The notes: a model not told the origin generated them from the sequence alone. Shown: positions 16,190 to 26,586, counted from the stretch's first letter. The stretch is DNA of 64,000 bases from Devosia sp. YR412 (GCF_900110945.1 NZ_FOFL01000002.1:806001-870000), one strand, 5' to 3'. Made by a program: numbers and translations.

Positions 16190-17779
16190 ATGTTGACCCT
16201 GCCCAACCGCCGCATCCGCATCGCCGCGGCCATCACCTTGGCCGCGGCCATCGCAATCCTCATCGCCCTCGTCTTCTGGGCCATCCTCGCCGCCGCCACG
16301 GAGGGCAGCGTGGGTTCGCGCGTGGATATCCCGCATCTGCTGCGCATGACGTCCATCCAGGCGGGCCTGACCACAATCCTCTCCCTGCTCGTCGGTGCGG
16401 CCCTGGCTTGGGCGATGAACCGGCTGCGTTTCCCAGGCCGCGACCTTGTCGTCGGCCTGTTCGCCTCGGCCATCGTCACACCCGGCATGGTGGTGGCCTT
16501 TGGGCTGCTGTCGATCTGGGGCCGCAATGGCTGGATCAACCGGGCCAGCGAGGCGCTGTTCGGCTTTCCCTTGGGCAATCCGGCCTTTGGCCTCTCCGGC
16601 ATCTTGCTTGCCCACGTCGTGCTCGATGGCGCCTTTGCCGCCCGCATCATGCTGGCGCGGCTCGACGCCATCCCCAGCGCCCGGCTCAAGACCGGGCAGT
16701 CGCTCGGCCTCTCGCCCTGGCAGCGCTTTACCCTGCTTGACTGGCCGGCCCTGCGCGGCACGGTGCCGGGCCTTGCGGCGATCATCTTTCTCCTCGCCTT
16801 CACCAGCTTCCCGATCGTTTTGATGCTCGGCGGCGGCCCGGCCAACCAGACACTGGAAGTGGCCATCTATGCCGCCGTGCTGCAAGACTTCGACCTTGTC
16901 GGCGCAGTCTATCTGGCGGCCACGCAGATCACGGTCTGCTCGCTGGTCATCCTTGCGGCCTCGGCGCTGGCACCCATTCCCACCAGCTTCGGCGCCTCTG
17001 TGGCGCCCCGCTGGCGCGATGCAGGTCTCGCCAGAGCGCTGCAGATCGTGGTGCTGGGCCTGGGTCTGATCGGCTTCGTGCTGCCGCTACTATCGGTGCT
17101 GCTGGACGGCTTCAGCTCGGGCATGGACCGTATCATTGCGCGACCCGAATTCTGGTGGGCAGCAGCCAGCAGCCTGCTGATCGGATCGGCCAGTGCCCTG
17201 CTCACCCTGGCTCTCGCCCTGACGCTGGCGCTGGGTCGTGGTGCCACCGGCAGCGGCCCACTGCGCACATTGCTCGGCATGCCGGCCTTTGCCTATCTCG
17301 CCGTGCCAGCGGTCGTCTTGTCTCTCGGATTTTTCCTGCTGGTTCGGCAAGTGGGGCTGGCACCATCCGCAGCCGCGCCCTTCGTCGTCGTCATCGCCAA
17401 TAGCCTCCTCGCCCTGCCCTTCGCCATGGCGACGTTGGGTCCCCCGCTTGAGGCGATTGCCCGCACCCGCGGCAAGCTGATCCGCTCGCTCGGCCTCTCT
17501 GGCTGGCGGCAGTTTATCTCGGTGGAATATCCCCTGCTCGGCCGCGACGTGGGCGTCATGCTGGCGCTGGCCTTCTGCTTTTCGCTCGGCGACCTCGGCG
17601 TCATTGCGCTGTTCGGCACGCAGGATTTCCAGACCCTGCCGCTGATGATGTTCCGGGCGCTCGGCTCCTATCGCGGCAATGACGCGGCGGCCATAGCCGC
17701 CATCCTGCTGCTCGGGACGATCGTCGCCTTTCTGGCACTGCCGAAACTGTTTGAAAGACTTGCCCATGCTGCGCGTTGA
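16190..17779 (+). CDS. thiP: Thiamine ABC transporter permease ThiP
   Basis: The 529-residue protein has about 12 transmembrane helices arranged as two fused permease halves. Each half contains an EAA-like loop (ARLKTGQSLGLSPWQRFTLL in the first, and GKLIRSLGLSGWRQFISVEY in the second) for contact with the ATPase. This duplicated form is typical of ThiP. It overlaps thiQ by 14 bases and is separated from thiB by a palindromic repeat. Confidence 0.94.
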   Translation: MLTLPNRRIRIAAAITLAAAIAILIALVFWAILAAATEGSVGSRVDIPHLLRMTSIQAGLTTILSLLVGAALAWAMNRLRFPGRDLVVGLFASAIVTPGMVVAFGLLSIWGRNGWINRASEALFGFPLGNPAFGLSGILLAHVVLDGAFAARIMLARLDAIPSARLKTGQSLGLSPWQRFTLLDWPALRGTVPGLAAIIFLLAFTSFPIVLMLGGGPANQTLEVAIYAAVLQDFDLVGAVYLAATQITVCSLVILAASALAPIPTSFGASVAPRWRDAGLARALQIVVLGLGLIGFVLPLLSVLLDGFSSGMDRIIARPEFWWAAASSLLIGSASALLTLALALTLALGRGATGSGPLRTLLGMPAFAYLAVPAVVLSLGFFLLVRQVGLAPSAAAPFVVVIANSLLALPFAMATLGPPLEAIARTRGKLIRSLGLSGWRQFISVEYPLLGRDVGVMLALAFCFSLGDLGVIALFGTQDFQTLPLMMFRALGSYRGNDAAAIAAILLLGTIVAFLALPKLFERLAHAAR

Positions 17780-18404
17780 AGACCTGCGCTTCGCCCATCC
17801 CGGCCAGGCCGTGCCCTACCAGTTTTCGCTATTGGCCCATGCCGGCGAGGTAACGTCCGTGTCGGGCGCCAGTGGCTCGGGCAAGTCGACATTGCTCGAC
17901 CTGTTGGGCGGCTTTCTCCTGCCGATCTCGGGCGAAATCACCCTCGACCACGAAAACCTGGTGCCGCTGCCGCCCGAGCAGCGTCCGCTGTCGCTGCTGC
18001 TGCAGTCGGACAGCCTGTTCGACCACCTGAGCGCGGCCAGCAATATCGCGCTCGGCCTGCCGCGTCAGACGTCCAAGGCCCAGGCGCGGGAGCAGATTGC
18101 TGCGGCGCTGGCGGAAGTAGGGCTGGATGGACTGAGTGGCCAGCAGGCGGCAACGCTGTCCGGCGGGCAAAAACAGCGAGTGGCGCTGGCCCGGACGCTG
18201 CTGCGGGCGCGGCCGATCCTTTTGCTTGATGAGCCCTTCTCGGCGCTGGATGACGAGACCCGCGGGGTGATCCGCGATCTGGTGCGGACGCTGACCATCC
18301 GCCATCGCTGGCACACGGTGCTGGTCAGTCATCATGCCGATGATGTCGAGGCCTTGGCGAGCCGGAGATATGTGCTGCGGGATGGGGTGTTGATGGCGGG
18401 GTAG
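17766..18404 (+). CDS. thiQ: Thiamine ABC transporter ATP-binding protein ThiQ
   Basis: The 212-residue protein has Walker A GASGSGKST, a Q-loop (LLLQSDSLFDHL), the signature LSGGQKQRVALARTLL, Walker B ILLLDEPFSALD and an H-loop in VLVSHHADD. It powers ThiBP. The ATG at 17766 lies inside the thiP end, so translation is probably coupled. The short length and lack of a C-terminal regulatory domain agree with ThiQ. The operon ends in a palindromic R1 repeat. Confidence 0.95.
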   Translation: MLRVEDLRFAHPGQAVPYQFSLLAHAGEVTSVSGASGSGKSTLLDLLGGFLLPISGEITLDHENLVPLPPEQRPLSLLLQSDSLFDHLSAASNIALGLPRQTSKAQAREQIAAALAEVGLDGLSGQQAATLSGGQKQRVALARTLLRARPILLLDEPFSALDDETRGVIRDLVRTLTIRHRWHTVLVSHHADDVEALASRRYVLRDGVLMAG

Positions 18405-18420
18405 GACGCACGCGCCCGGT

Positions 18421-18536
18421 GTCATCCCGGCGAAGGCCGGGATCCATCCTGAGATGGGTCAACGAACCACCTTGCGGCTGTGGTGAAATCTCGAGATGGG
18501 CCCCGGCCTTCGCCGGGGTGACATCGTGGGTGGGGG
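18421..18536. repeat. Intergenic palindromic repeat, family R1, copy 2 (inverted relative to copy 1)
   Basis: The ends GTCATCCCGGCGAAGGCCGG and CCCCGGCCTTCGCCGGGGTG form a long hairpin. Read on the minus strand, the centre contains CCACAGCCGCAAGGT (18483-18469) followed by GGTTCGTT, matching copy 1 at 7750-7771 with one difference. It lies between the convergent thiQ and the purA-linked membrane-protein gene. Confidence 0.85.
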
Positions 18537-18575
18537 CAGATTACTGCCACGAGAACAGAGAAAACCAGTCCTGCG

Positions 18576-20549
18576 CTACTGCGCCCAGGTCGCGAAAACC
18601 TTGTCGAACAGGGCCTGCGCCGTATCATCCTTTTCGAGGGTGATGATGGCATTGCGACCGGTGCCATAGACCACGGCCAGATCCATCCAGCGGCGGTTTT
18701 CCAAGAGGTTTGTATTGGCCGTCGCATCGGCTGGCGTGGCGCTGAGCGCGAAGAGGAACGAATTCCCGACGACGCGAGCCGAAGCGCCGACCAGGGCAGT
18801 GCCCGGCACCAGCTCTTCGTCCTTAAGCAGGATGCCGGGCAGGTTGGCGATGGTGCCGCCGATGAAGGTGTCGCTGACGTCGAAATCGACTTCCATCAGA
18901 TGGCTGGCCGGCAGGCTGGGGTCGGAATTTTTGCGAATGGTAATGTCAACGCCCAGGTTACGCGCCGGGATGCTGGCCGCGCCCTTGAGTGTCGGCAGGC
19001 CAAGCTCGTCGACACCCTCGGTCCATTCGACAGTTCCCGAGAAGGGAACGGCGCCGGTGGTGCCATCCTGGCTGGCTTCGAGCAGCAGCGACTGGCTGCC
19101 GGCCAGAACCGCGGGATCCACCGAAGCGGCCGGATCATTGGCCGCTGTCGTCGTGCTTTCCGTGCCCGGCAGGCGATCTTCGCTCTTGATTTCGCCCGTG
19201 CCGATATCGGGCAATACGGTCTCGCTGCCGGTCGGCTGCACGGCCTGCGGCGTGGGCTCGAGGCGCTCGTCAGCTTCAAGACCGCTAAGTTCGGAATCGA
19301 CCGTCTCGGTGCTCGCGGTGCCCGAGGTATTGCCCGGACCTTCCGTTGGCTGCACCGGGTCCAGCGTCGGCGTGGTGATGGGCGTGGTTTCGGCCGTCTC
19401 GGTCACCGGCGCCTGCGCCTGGCCGAACATCTGGTCGAGATCGACATAGCCTTCGCGCCAGGCCCAGAAGCCCGCACCGCCGACACCGGCCAGGAGGATG
19501 GCAAAAACCACGAGGAAAATGGTGAGGCCCGCGCCACCGCGCTGCGGCTGGGCGGTGTCGGCAAAACCGGCATCGTCTGGCGCCTTGGCAACGTTGAACG
19601 CGGCATAATTGTCGAGCGAACGCTCGGGCAAGGGCTCGGTCTTTTCGCCGCGCGCTTCGCGGTCCAGTGTCTCGATGGCGCGTTCGATGGCGCCTTCGGC
19701 TTCGCTCGGATCGGGTTCGAGCTCGACTTCGCGCACGGTGGAGAGAGCCTTCTCGACCGGCTGCGGTTCGAGCACGGCGATGGGGGCGATCACCTGCTGG
19801 CGCGCCACGGCCTGGTTGCCCAGAGCGGGCTCGAGACGGGCAGTGGAGCGCACCGGCTCGACCAGCGTATTGGCGGCCAGGGGGGCAGCATCACGACGGG
19901 GTTCGAAATTCGGCGCCTTCAGCGCCGTTTCCATCACCCGCACATTGGACGGCGGGATCAATGGCGAGGTCGGACCGGTCTTGGCGGCTTCGGCCCGGGC
20001 TACAATGGATGGGATCGAGCGCTGTTCGGGCTCGTCCAAGGGTTTGGGTGATTCGTCCTTGACCAGCTTGACCGGCGCACCAACCGTGTCGGCGGCCTGG
20101 GAGATGATGTCCTCGATCGACATCGCATCGCGGGCTGCCGCCGGTGTTTCAACCGGCTTGGGCGCCTCGACGGGCTTTGGCGTTTCCACCGCGCGCGGCA
20201 CGTCCACCGGCTTCGGCGGTTCGACAGGCCGGGGCGGCTCTGCCGGCTGCACGGCTTCAGGTCCGGGACGCGGGGCGGGTGGGGGCGGCGAAGAAGGCCG
20301 CGCTGACAGCACGTTATCGCGCCCCAGCGTGATCACCGCCTCGCTGGCTTCCTGCTCGACCTGGCGAATGCAATCTTCGAGCTGCAGGCGATGCTGGGTG
20401 ATTTCGCGGGCCGGCAGGGGCGGCGTGATCGCGCGCAGCTGTCCGACAAGGGCCGAACGCGCCTTCTCGTACACAGCCCGGCGGGCCGACCCATTATTCT
20501 CCGGAAGCGCCGAGACGGCCCGGCGCAACAGCTCCTTGTAGTCCGCCAT
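18576..20549 (-). CDS. Proline-rich single-pass membrane protein of unknown function, downstream of purA
   Basis: The 657-residue protein has a helical N-terminal region (MADYKELLRRAVSALPE, about 85 residues), a low-complexity linker with repeated PKPVE-like units (residues about 90-140), an acidic disordered stretch, one transmembrane helix (LTIFLVVFAILLAGVGGAGF, near residue 345), and a Thr/Glu-rich spacer. A folded C-terminal domain begins about residue 500 (FSGTVEWTEGVDELGLPTLK). The last domain is probably periplasmic. I recognise no named family with certainty. It starts 48 bases after purA on the same strand, so the two may be co-transcribed. Confidence 0.8.
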   Translation of the reverse strand: MADYKELLRRAVSALPENNGSARRAVYEKARSALVGQLRAITPPLPAREITQHRLQLEDCIRQVEQEASEAVITLGRDNVLSARPSSPPPPAPRPGPEAVQPAEPPRPVEPPKPVDVPRAVETPKPVEAPKPVETPAAARDAMSIEDIISQAADTVGAPVKLVKDESPKPLDEPEQRSIPSIVARAEAAKTGPTSPLIPPSNVRVMETALKAPNFEPRRDAAPLAANTLVEPVRSTARLEPALGNQAVARQQVIAPIAVLEPQPVEKALSTVREVELEPDPSEAEGAIERAIETLDREARGEKTEPLPERSLDNYAAFNVAKAPDDAGFADTAQPQRGGAGLTIFLVVFAILLAGVGGAGFWAWREGYVDLDQMFGQAQAPVTETAETTPITTPTLDPVQPTEGPGNTSGTASTETVDSELSGLEADERLEPTPQAVQPTGSETVLPDIGTGEIKSEDRLPGTESTTTAANDPAASVDPAVLAGSQSLLLEASQDGTTGAVPFSGTVEWTEGVDELGLPTLKGAASIPARNLGVDITIRKNSDPSLPASHLMEVDFDVSDTFIGGTIANLPGILLKDEELVPGTALVGASARVVGNSFLFALSATPADATANTNLLENRRWMDLAVVYGTGRNAIITLEKDDTAQALFDKVFATWAQ

Positions 20550-20597
20550 TGGTTAGTTGGTACTCACAATTGCAGCGACACGTTGTAACAAAAATTA

Positions 20598-21887
20598 TCA
20601 GTCTTGGAATGGGTCTACGACAAGGATCGTATCGAGCCGTTCCGGGCTTGTGGACAGCATCGCCACCGGAGCGCCGATCTGCTCTTCGATATAGCGGACA
20701 TATTTGATCGCCTGTGCCGGCAGATCCGCCCAGCTGCGCGCGCCAGCCGTGGTCTCGGACCAGCCTTCGAGGGTCTCGTAGATCGGCTTAACGCGGGCCT
20801 GTGCCCCCATTGAGGCAGGCAAGTAATCAATGCGTGATCCGTCCAGCTCATAGCCGACGCAGACCTTGATCTCCTTGAGACCATCGAGCACGTCGAGCTT
20901 GGTCAGCGCGATGCCGGTAATGCCCGAGGTCTTGACGGTCTGGCGGACCAGCACGGCATCGAACCAGCCGCAGCGGCGCGGACGGCCGGTGTTGACGCCC
21001 ACTTCCTTGCCAACGGTCGCCAGATGCTTGCCGATCTCGTCATCCAGCTCGCAGGGGAACGGGCCTTCGCCGACGCGGGTCGTATAGGCCTTGGTGATAC
21101 CCAGCACATAGTGGATCGCCGTCGGGCCAAGGCCCGAACCGGCGGCAGCCTGGCCGGCCACCGTGTTGGACGAGGTGACGAAGGGATAGGTGCCATGGTC
21201 ATTGTCGAGCAATGCGCCCTGTGCGCCCTCGAACAGGATGCGGGCGCCAGCCTTGCGCTTGTCGTCCAGCACCTGCCAGACCTGGTCCATGAAGGGCAGG
21301 ATTTCCGCAGCGACCGAGGTCAGCTCGTCATAGATCTTCTGCGCTTCGATCTCGACCAGGCCCATACCGCGGCGCAGCGCATTGTGGTGGCCGAGCAGGC
21401 GCTCGATCTTGACCATCAGCGTCTCGGGCTCGGCCAGGTCGATCAGGCGGATGGCGCGGCGGCCGACCTTGTCTTCATAGGCCGGGCCGATGCCGCGCTT
21501 GGTGGTGCCGATCTTGAGGCCCGAATTGGAATCTTCGCGGATCGCATCAAGCTCGCGATGCAGCGACAGGATCAGCGGAGCATTGTCAGCAATACGCAGG
21601 ATTTCCGGCGTGATCTCGACACCCTGGCCGCGCAGCTTGGCCATTTCCTGCACAAAGTGATGCGGATCAACGACCACGCCATTGCCGATGACCGAGAGCT
21701 TGCCCTGCACGAGACCGGAGGGCAGCAAAGCCAGCTTGTAGCTGACGCCATCGATGACCAGAGTGTGGCCGGCATTGTGGCCGCCATGGTAGCGCACCAC
21801 CACATCGGCGCGCTCCGAGAGCCAGTCAACGATCTTGCCCTTGCCCTCGTCACCCCATTGCGAGCCGACGACAACCACATTAGCCAT
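20598..21887 (-). CDS. purA: Adenylosuccinate synthetase
   Basis: The 429-residue enzyme condenses IMP and aspartate with GTP in the first step from IMP to AMP. Visible motifs are [19 protein letters not shown] with the GTP-binding GDEGKGK, the catalytic His in GGHNAGHT, and the C-terminal [17 protein letters not shown] guanine-binding segment. The ATG at 21887 has GGAGAAGG upstream, and the length is normal. It is divergent from the DMT transporter gene. Confidence 0.98.
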   Translation of the reverse strand: MANVVVVGSQWGDEGKGKIVDWLSERADVVVRYHGGHNAGHTLVIDGVSYKLALLPSGLVQGKLSVIGNGVVVDPHHFVQEMAKLRGQGVEITPEILRIADNAPLILSLHRELDAIREDSNSGLKIGTTKRGIGPAYEDKVGRRAIRLIDLAEPETLMVKIERLLGHHNALRRGMGLVEIEAQKIYDELTSVAAEILPFMDQVWQVLDDKRKAGARILFEGAQGALLDNDHGTYPFVTSSNTVAGQAAAGSGLGPTAIHYVLGITKAYTTRVGEGPFPCELDDEIGKHLATVGKEVGVNTGRPRRCGWFDAVLVRQTVKTSGITGIALTKLDVLDGLKEIKVCVGYELDGSRIDYLPASMGAQARVKPIYETLEGWSETTAGARSWADLPAQAIKYVRYIEEQIGAPVAMLSTSPERLDTILVVDPFQD

Positions 21888-22046
21888 GAAACTACCTTCT
21901 CCGGATAGGCGCAACACAAAGGGCCCGGCCGACATGGCCGCACCCTTCTCACTTTGGACGTCTGTATCCCCAGCCACCTTGGGTATAAGTTTGAAGGCGG
22001 CCGAATAACTGCTAAGTCCGACTGTCCATACATCACCCGGGCGACG

Positions 22047-22991
22047 ATGACAAAGCCGCTAGAGAACGAAAATCGCGGCATATCGGCCCGAATGCTCGAC
22101 CAGCCCTATCTGCTGCTGATCCTTGCGCCGCTGTTCTGGGGCGGCAATGTCGTCGCGGCCAAGCTGGTGGTGGGCGAAATCGACCCGTTTCTGCTGCTTT
22201 CCGCCCGCTGCGTCGGGGCGACGCTGTTCATCCTGCCCTTCTCCTGGCGCTTCCTTGCTGCCGACTGGCCGGTGATCCGCCGCACCTGGCCGCTGCTGAT
22301 GGGCTTCGGCGCACTGGGCTATGCGCTATACAATGTGCTGCTCTATGTCGGCCTGACCACCACCACGGCGGTCAATTCCTCGATCGAAACCGGCGCCCTG
22401 CCGATGATGATTCTCGCCGCCAATTTCATCGTGTTTCGTGTGCGGGCCCGGGCGCTGCAGATCCTCGGCGTGCTGATCGCCATCACCGGCGTCATGCTGA
22501 CCGCGACGCATGGCGATCTCAGCCGCATCCTGACTCTCGATATCAATATCGGCGACGGCTTCGTGCTGCTGGCCTGCCTGACCTATACCGCGTATACGCT
22601 TGCGCTGAAATTTCGCCCGCCAGTTCATATGATGAGCTTCATGGCCGTGGCCTTCACGGGCGCCGCCATCACCGGGCTGGTCATGCTGCAAGTGTTCGGG
22701 CCCGGCATTGGCAGCTATGCCGAAATCCCGGCCATGTCGCCGACCGTCTGGCTGGTGCTGGCCTATGTGATGGTCTTTCCATCCATGTTCAGCCAGATCG
22801 CCTATGCCCGCGGCGTCGACCTCGTCGGCCCCAACCGCGCCGCGCCCAGCCACAATCTGATCCCGGTGTTCGGCACCCTGGGCTCGGTGCTGATCCTCGG
22901 CGAACGGCTCGAGCCCTACCACTATCTCGCCGCCGCCATCATTATCGGTGGCATCGTGCTGGCCGAATGGTCGGCACGGCGGCAACGCTAA
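22047..22991 (+). CDS. DMT-superfamily (EamA) transporter
   Basis: The 314-residue protein has about ten transmembrane helices in two EamA repeats ([20 protein letters not shown] opens the first and [18 protein letters not shown] the second). It is an inner-membrane exporter of unknown substrate; many relatives export amino acids or metabolites. The ATG at 22047 gives the usual cytoplasmic N-terminus. The NUDIX gene follows after 14 bases and is probably in the same transcript. Confidence 0.88.
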   Translation: MTKPLENENRGISARMLDQPYLLLILAPLFWGGNVVAAKLVVGEIDPFLLLSARCVGATLFILPFSWRFLAADWPVIRRTWPLLMGFGALGYALYNVLLYVGLTTTTAVNSSIETGALPMMILAANFIVFRVRARALQILGVLIAITGVMLTATHGDLSRILTLDINIGDGFVLLACLTYTAYTLALKFRPPVHMMSFMAVAFTGAAITGLVMLQVFGPGIGSYAEIPAMSPTVWLVLAYVMVFPSMFSQIAYARGVDLVGPNRAAPSHNLIPVFGTLGSVLILGERLEPYHYLAAAIIIGGIVLAEWSARRQR

Positions 22992-23005
22992 CGAGACGAA
23001 CCACC

Positions 23006-23584
23006 ATGCCGAAAGAGCAGCATTTCCCCGCCGATCTCGCCGCCGTGGTGCAGGATTACCTGCAGCACACCGCCGGCCCGCGCGAAATGCTGTCGCTGCT
23101 GCAATGGCAGATCAGTGAGGGCCACAGTCTCAACCTGCGCACCACCATGCCTGGCCACCTGACCACCAGCGCCATCGTGCTGTCGCCCGATCACGCGCAG
23201 GTGCTGTTGATCGACCATGTCACCATTGGCCGCTGGCTGCAGCCGGGCGGACATTACGAGCTGGCGGAGTATTTCTGGCAGTCCGCCGAACGCGAAGCGG
23301 TGGAGGAGACGGCGGTTACGGGCCTGACGCTACACGCTTGGCACGACGGCAAGGATCGGCCTTTCGTCATCGACAGCCATGACGTGCCCGGCAAGCCATC
23401 GCGCAACGAGGTGCCGCATGTGCATCACGACCTGCAATATCTCTTCGTCGCCGATCCCGCGACGCCGCTGCTGCATCAGGCCGAAGAAGTGCACGCGGCC
23501 AAATGGGCGCCAGTGACGGAGCTGGCCGGGATTGCTCCCAAGGCATGGGCGCGGTTGGGGACGATCGATCGTGACGAAAATTAA
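23006..23584 (+). CDS. NUDIX hydrolase
   Basis: The 192-residue protein has a NUDIX box-like segment: GGHYELAEYFWQSAEREAVE followed by ET, giving the REAVEET core that binds Mg2+. The residue before EYF departs slightly from the G-x5-E consensus. Substrates of such enzymes are nucleoside diphosphates linked to another group; the exact one cannot be told. It is close downstream of the DMT transporter. The ATG at 23006 follows a weak purine-rich site (ACGAGACGAA). Confidence 0.85.
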   Translation: MPKEQHFPADLAAVVQDYLQHTAGPREMLSLLQWQISEGHSLNLRTTMPGHLTTSAIVLSPDHAQVLLIDHVTIGRWLQPGGHYELAEYFWQSAEREAVEETAVTGLTLHAWHDGKDRPFVIDSHDVPGKPSRNEVPHVHHDLQYLFVADPATPLLHQAEEVHAAKWAPVTELAGIAPKAWARLGTIDRDEN

Positions 23585-23599
23585 GTCCTAGTCACGATA

Positions 23600-23732
23600 G
23601 CCTCCCTGGACTTGATCCGAGGGTCATTCGCCGCTTGTGCCGAATTGAAAGTGACCCGCGGATCAAGTCCGCGGGAGGCGCCGGTGGACTGGAAGTAATC
23701 CTACCCTCTCCCTCAAGGGGAGAGGGGTAAGT
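23600..23732. repeat. Two intergenic inverted repeats between the NUDIX gene and serA
   Basis: The first spans 23600-23679: GCCTCCCTGGACTTGATCCG at one end and CGGATCAAGTCCGCGGGAGG at the other are near-complements and carry GGGTCA/TGACCC inside. The second, 23700-23732, is a short stem CCCTCTCCCTCAAGGGGAGAGGG split by a small loop (written here as CCCTCTCC with GGAGAGGG). They may end convergent transcription from the NUDIX gene and serA. Confidence 0.7.
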
Positions 23733-23738
23733 CAGTAA

Positions 23739-25322
23739 CTAGAACCGCAGGGCTTTCGCCTGCTTGACGCCTTCCAGCTTGGCGATTTCGCCGAGCTGGG
23801 CTTCGGTCAGCGTGCCGTCGATGGAGACCAGCGCAATGGCACCGCCGCCGACGTCTTCACGGCCGAGGTTGAAGTTGGCGATGTTGATGCCGAGTGTCCC
23901 GAGCAGCGTGCCCAGGCGGCCGATATGGCCCGGCTTGTCCTCATTGGTCACATAGAGCATGGACGGCGACAGCTCGGCTTCCATGTTGATATCCTTGACC
24001 TGGATGATGCGCGGCTTGCCATTGGCAAACAGCGTACCGGCCACGCTGCGCTCCTGCGCATCGGTGGTGATGGTGAGGCGGATATAGCCTTCATAGGCGC
24101 CCTGGCGGTCGCGATTGGTGGTTTCCACCACGATGCCACGATCCTTGGCGATCTGCGGCGCCGAAACCATGTTGATGTCGCCCAGCGAGGGCTTCAGCAC
24201 GCCATTGATGGCGGCCGCGATCATTGGCTTGGTGTTGAGTTCGGCGACATTGCCTTCGAACTCGATCTTGATGCCGGTGATGGCCGTTTCGGTCAGCTGG
24301 CCGCCGAAGGAGCCCAGCGTTTCCGCCAGCTTGACCCAGGGGGTTAGCAGCGGGGCTTCTTCGGCCGAGATCGACGGGAAGTTGAGCGCATTGGTGATTT
24401 CGCCGCTCATCAGATAGGCCGAAATCTGCTCGGCAACCTGCAGCGCCACGTTCTCCTGCGCTTCAGTGGTCGAGGCGCCAAGGTGCGGGGTGCAGATGAC
24501 ATTGGGCAGCTCGAACAGCGGGTTCTGTTCGGCGGGCTCCACCAGGAACACGTCGAGCGCCGCGCCAGCCACCTGGCCGGACTTCAGCGCGTCATAGAGC
24601 GCGGCTTCATCGATCAGACCACCGCGGGCGCAGTTGATGATGCGGACGCCCTTCTTGGTCTTGGCCAGGGCCTCGGCATTGAGGATGTTGCGGGTTGCGT
24701 CGATCAGCGGCGTATGCAGCGTGATGAAATCGGCACGAGCCAGCAGCTCGTCCAGCTCGACCTTTTCGACGCCCATGGTCTGGGCGCGCTCGGGGGTCAG
24801 GAACGGGTCGAAAGCCACGACCTTCATCTTGAGGCCAATGGCGCGGTCGGCGACGATGGAGCCGATATTGCCGGCGCCGATCAGGCCCAGCGTCTTGTGG
24901 GTGACTTCGACACCCATGAAGCGGTTCTTTTCCCACTTGCTGGCACGCGTCGAGGCGTCGGCCTCGGGCAGCTGGCGGGCCAGGGCGAACATCATGGCAA
25001 TGGCATGCTCGGCCGTGGTGATGGAATTGCCGAAGGGCGTGTTCATCACGATGATGCCCTTCTTGGTCGCGGCCGGAATGTCGACATTGTCGACGCCGAT
25101 GCCGGCGCGGCCGATCACCTTGAGATTGGTCGCGGCAGCAATAATCTTTTCGGTCACCTTCGAGGCCGAACGGATGGCCAGGCCATCATACTGGCCGATG
25201 GCTTCAAGGAACTTGTCCTTGTCCTTGCCGAGATCGGGGAGGTAGTCGACCTCGACGCCATTGTCCTTGAAGATCTGGACGGCGGTCGGGCTGAGCTTGT
25301 CGGAAACGAGAACCTTGGGCAT
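23739..25322 (-). CDS. serA: D-3-phosphoglycerate dehydrogenase
   Basis: The 527-residue enzyme oxidises 3-phosphoglycerate in the first step of serine synthesis. The NAD-binding motif is GLIGAGNIGSIVADRAIGL; catalytic residues lie in INCARGGLIDE and the TPHLGAST His. Substrate-intervening domain and a C-terminal ACT domain (MLYVTNEDKPGHIGRLGTLL) make it the long, bacterial type 1 form. It follows serC on the same strand with an 80-base gap containing two hairpins. ATG 25322 starts MPKVLVSDKLS, as in relatives. Confidence 0.97.
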   Translation of the reverse strand: MPKVLVSDKLSPTAVQIFKDNGVEVDYLPDLGKDKDKFLEAIGQYDGLAIRSASKVTEKIIAAATNLKVIGRAGIGVDNVDIPAATKKGIIVMNTPFGNSITTAEHAIAMMFALARQLPEADASTRASKWEKNRFMGVEVTHKTLGLIGAGNIGSIVADRAIGLKMKVVAFDPFLTPERAQTMGVEKVELDELLARADFITLHTPLIDATRNILNAEALAKTKKGVRIINCARGGLIDEAALYDALKSGQVAGAALDVFLVEPAEQNPLFELPNVICTPHLGASTTEAQENVALQVAEQISAYLMSGEITNALNFPSISAEEAPLLTPWVKLAETLGSFGGQLTETAITGIKIEFEGNVAELNTKPMIAAAINGVLKPSLGDINMVSAPQIAKDRGIVVETTNRDRQGAYEGYIRLTITTDAQERSVAGTLFANGKPRIIQVKDINMEAELSPSMLYVTNEDKPGHIGRLGTLLGTLGINIANFNLGREDVGGGAIALVSIDGTLTEAQLGEIAKLEGVKQAKALRF

Positions 25323-25344
25323 GAAAGCCCTCCTGCATTTTGAC

Positions 25345-25393
25345 TGCGGCAGAGCCGCATGAATGGGGAAAGGGCCTCGCCCGTGGCGAGGCC
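25345..25393 (-). promoter_or_regulatory. Two hairpins in the serC-serA gap
   Basis: GGCCTCGCC (25373-25381) pairs with GGCGAGGCC (25385-25393) across a three-base loop, and TGCGGC/GCCGCA forms a second stem near 25345-25360. The following T-run is weak. They may act as a partial terminator or an RNA-processing site between serC and serA; no function is proven. Confidence 0.5.
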
Positions 25394-25401
25394 GAAAAAG
25401 C

Positions 25402-26586
25402 TTAGGCAGCAGCCTTGGCGAGCGCAGCCTTTTCTTCGGCGAAGGCGAAGTCCAGCCATGGCACGAGGGCGGCCAGGTCGGAGGCTTCCACGGTCGAGCC
25501 GGCCCAGATGCGCAGGCCCGAGGGGGCGTCCTTGTAGGCGCCGATGTCATAGGCCACGCCGGCCTTGTCGAGGCGCGACACGATCGCCTTGGCGAAAGCT
25601 GCCTGCTTGTCGGCATCGAGCTCGGTAACGGCGGGATCGACGATTGAGAAGCAGACCGAAGTGTTCGAGCGGTTGGCCGGGGTCTTGGCCAGGAAATCGA
25701 CCCAGTCGGTCCTCGCGACCCAGTCGGCCAGCACCTTGAAATTGGCATCGGCACGCGCCTGCAGCGCGGTCAGGCCGCCGAGGCCGAGGCCCCACTGCAT
25801 GGCGTCGATCGCGTCTTCGATGCAGATCATCGAGGGCGTGTTGATGGTCGCGGCCTCGAACACTTCCTGCAGCAGCTTGCCGCCCTTGGTCAGGCGGAAA
25901 ATCTTGGGCAGCGGGCGATCCGGCTTGAAGGTTTCCAGACGCTCGACGGCGCGCGGCGACAGGATCAGCACGCCATGGGCAGCTTCGCCACCCAAAGCCT
26001 TCTGCCAGGAGAAGGTCACCACATCGAGCTTGGCGAAATCGAGGTTCTGCGCGAAGGCAGCCGAGGTGGCATCGCAGATGGTCAGGCCCTGGCGATCGGC
26101 AGCGATCCAGTCGGCATTCTCGACGCGGACACCCGAGGTCGTGCCGTTCCAGGTGAACACCACGTCGCGGTTGAAGTCGACTTCGGCAAGGTTCGGCAGG
26201 TCGCCGTAGCCTGCCTTGAGGATGCGGACATCATCGAGCTTGAGCTGCTTCGAAACGTCGGTGACCCAGCCCTCGCCGAAGCTTTCCCAGGCCAGCATGT
26301 CAACGCCGCGAGCGCCGAGCATGGACCACAGCGCCATTTCGACGGCGCCGGTGTCGGAAGCGGGGACGATGCCGATGCGATAGTCGGCGGGAACCTTAAG
26401 AAGCTCGCGCGTCAGGTCGATGGCCTGCTGGATGCGCGCCTTGCCGGGCTTGGAGCGGTGCGAACGACCGACCAGCGCATTGGCAAGCGCTTCAACCGTC
26501 CAGCCAGGACGCTTGGCACAGGGGCCCGACGAAAAATTGGGGTTTGCCGGTTTAACCGTCGGCGCGGTGTGGGGCGTATCAGCCAT
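25402..26586 (-). CDS. serC: Phosphoserine aminotransferase
   Basis: The 394-residue PLP enzyme converts 3-phosphohydroxypyruvate to phosphoserine, the step after SerA. The opening [17 protein letters not shown] matches the alphaproteobacterial SerC form, and the PLP Lys lies in [17 protein letters not shown]. The ATG at 26586 has GGAGGG about ten bases upstream. It is first in the serC-serA pair, while serB is not in the window. Confidence 0.97.
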   Translation of the reverse strand: MADTPHTAPTVKPANPNFSSGPCAKRPGWTVEALANALVGRSHRSKPGKARIQQAIDLTRELLKVPADYRIGIVPASDTGAVEMALWSMLGARGVDMLAWESFGEGWVTDVSKQLKLDDVRILKAGYGDLPNLAEVDFNRDVVFTWNGTTSGVRVENADWIAADRQGLTICDATSAAFAQNLDFAKLDVVTFSWQKALGGEAAHGVLILSPRAVERLETFKPDRPLPKIFRLTKGGKLLQEVFEAATINTPSMICIEDAIDAMQWGLGLGGLTALQARADANFKVLADWVARTDWVDFLAKTPANRSNTSVCFSIVDPAVTELDADKQAAFAKAIVSRLDKAGVAYDIGAYKDAPSGLRIWAGSTVEASDLAALVPWLDFAFAEEKAALAKAAA

